This document shows, one piece after another, positions 29,630 to 30,173 of a DNA stretch of 30,173 nt; position 1 is the stretch's first letter, and the number at the start of each line of letters is the position of its first letter. The translations under genes and the position numbers were made by a program. Origin of the DNA: Phoronis australis. Taxonomy: Eukaryota; Phoronida; Phoronidae. Under the pieces are notes generated by a model. That model was not told the DNA's origin, searched no databases, and worked only from the letters and a program-made list of their open reading frames with translations. Where the stretch lies: NCBI GenBank assembly GCA_002633005.1, contig NMRA01001065.1, positions 1-30,173 of the forward strand. The letters are read 5' to 3'.

Positions 29630-30173
29630 CGGTTTGTGTCATTTTTGTGATTCTGGCGAAACAACTGGGCATTATAAACTGATACCTTCCAACGGTTTGT
29701 GTCAAGGATCTTTCGTGCTGTTTTCGAAGGATTTTGTTTGTGAAATATCAGAAAATAGCCTGGAACTTGATAGTTGTCGTACAGTACTTGGAAATTTTCC
29801 ATGACGTCATAGACACATGTGCATTGTGTACGTTTTGAGCTGAGAGTTCAAGTGGTCGGAGTTCGCGGCAGAGACCGTAGAGAGGGAGACATTTCACCTA
29901 GCGAAATCCTATTGGACGGCCACTGGCAGCCATTGTTGTTCCATGGACCGTAGAGACGTCTAGCGGGTGTGTGTGGGAAAAAAGGAATATGGCTGATACT
30001 CGTGGTCAGTGGTCACAGAGACAAGATATTTTATCTGATCATGTAGTTCATATAGATTTCCCATAGTTAATACCTCTGAGGGTAGTGCTGTGTCAAGTAA
30101 CTTCAAAACAAGATATGCCGGCTGCAGTCCCTAAAAAGAGGATCAGAGGAGCTTTTTGCGCTGCAGAAAAACC
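29630..30173 (+). mobile_element. retrotransposon leader and broken start of gag region
   Basis: Downstream of the primer binding site is an untranslated leader of about 360 bp. The first ATG with a likely reading frame (29989) opens only 25 codons before TAG at 30064-30066. The rest of the element is outside the window. The early stop suggests that this copy's first frame is disrupted, or that the real gag start is further on. Confidence 0.5.

Larger units (their letters stand above)
23428..30173 (+). other. GUSB intron 6, at least 6.7 kb, continues past the window
   Basis: No exon for the next GUSB segment (the family's GFDWPLL and RTSHYP blocks) is visible on the plus strand to the window end, so the intron runs past it. 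From 23428 to 25390 and from 25590 to 28780 I see only AT-rich DNA with no known protein. The inverted-repeat element, MITE and LTR retrotransposon inside it are listed separately. Confidence 0.6.

Noticed and set aside
29604-29804. A 66-codon frame across the retrotransposon primer site
   Set aside because: It begins in the LTR and crosses the primer binding site, so it is leader sequence with no protein similarity.
1-30173. CRISPR arrays, bacterial operons, Shine-Dalgarno sites, rRNA
   Set aside because: None seen; the exon/intron structure is clearly eukaryotic.

Overview
This is nuclear DNA from an animal. Coding sequence is sparse (about 2.4 kb in 30 kb), split into small exons with canonical GT/AG sites by introns of about 0.3 to 6.7 kb, and the remainder is AT-rich DNA full of transposon relics. 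The proteins read like those of an invertebrate. The repeats (tRNA-derived SINEs, a jockey/CR1/L2-like non-LTR tail, a Ty3/gypsy-like LTR, MITEs) fit a marine invertebrate, perhaps a deuterostome, but I cannot name the species. Two single unknown bases (3456 and 23112) point to a draft assembly.

Layout. (1) 62-1619, plus strand: the last two exons of a C-factor-like short-chain dehydrogenase/reductase (SDR); its 5' part lies outside the window. (2) 1620-5276: intergenic, with a broken coding relic on the minus strand (3012-3508) and a tRNA-like SINE relic (about 3645-3705). (3) 5277-16400, minus strand: a complete nine-exon NDUFAF6 gene encoding 310 residues. All exon phases agree. Its first intron (11420-16275) holds tandem repeats, a GT microsatellite, a SINE head, a head-to-head pair of tRNA-like units and the 3' end of a non-LTR retrotransposon. 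(4) 16401-16508: 108 bp between two divergent start codons, probably a shared bidirectional promoter. (5) 16509 to beyond the window end, plus strand: the first six exons (369 residues) of lysosomal beta-glucuronidase, GUSB. The exons for most of the TIM barrel, including both catalytic glutamates, are not in the window. Intron 6 is at least 6.7 kb and contains an inverted-repeat element, a clear 361-bp MITE and, at the end, an LTR, a tRNA-Leu-type primer binding site and the leader of a retrotransposon.

How the genes relate. The SDR gene and NDUFAF6 are convergent; NDUFAF6 and GUSB are head to head. Their products act in different places: a cytosolic-type reductase, a mitochondrial complex I assembly factor and a lysosomal glycosidase. 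The only link the sequence suggests is the common promoter of NDUFAF6 and GUSB. I see no operon, CRISPR array or clear new multi-gene system. The most unusual features are the palindromic tRNA-like pair at 15369-15490, the MITE at 28787-29147 and the LTR element entering at 29394.
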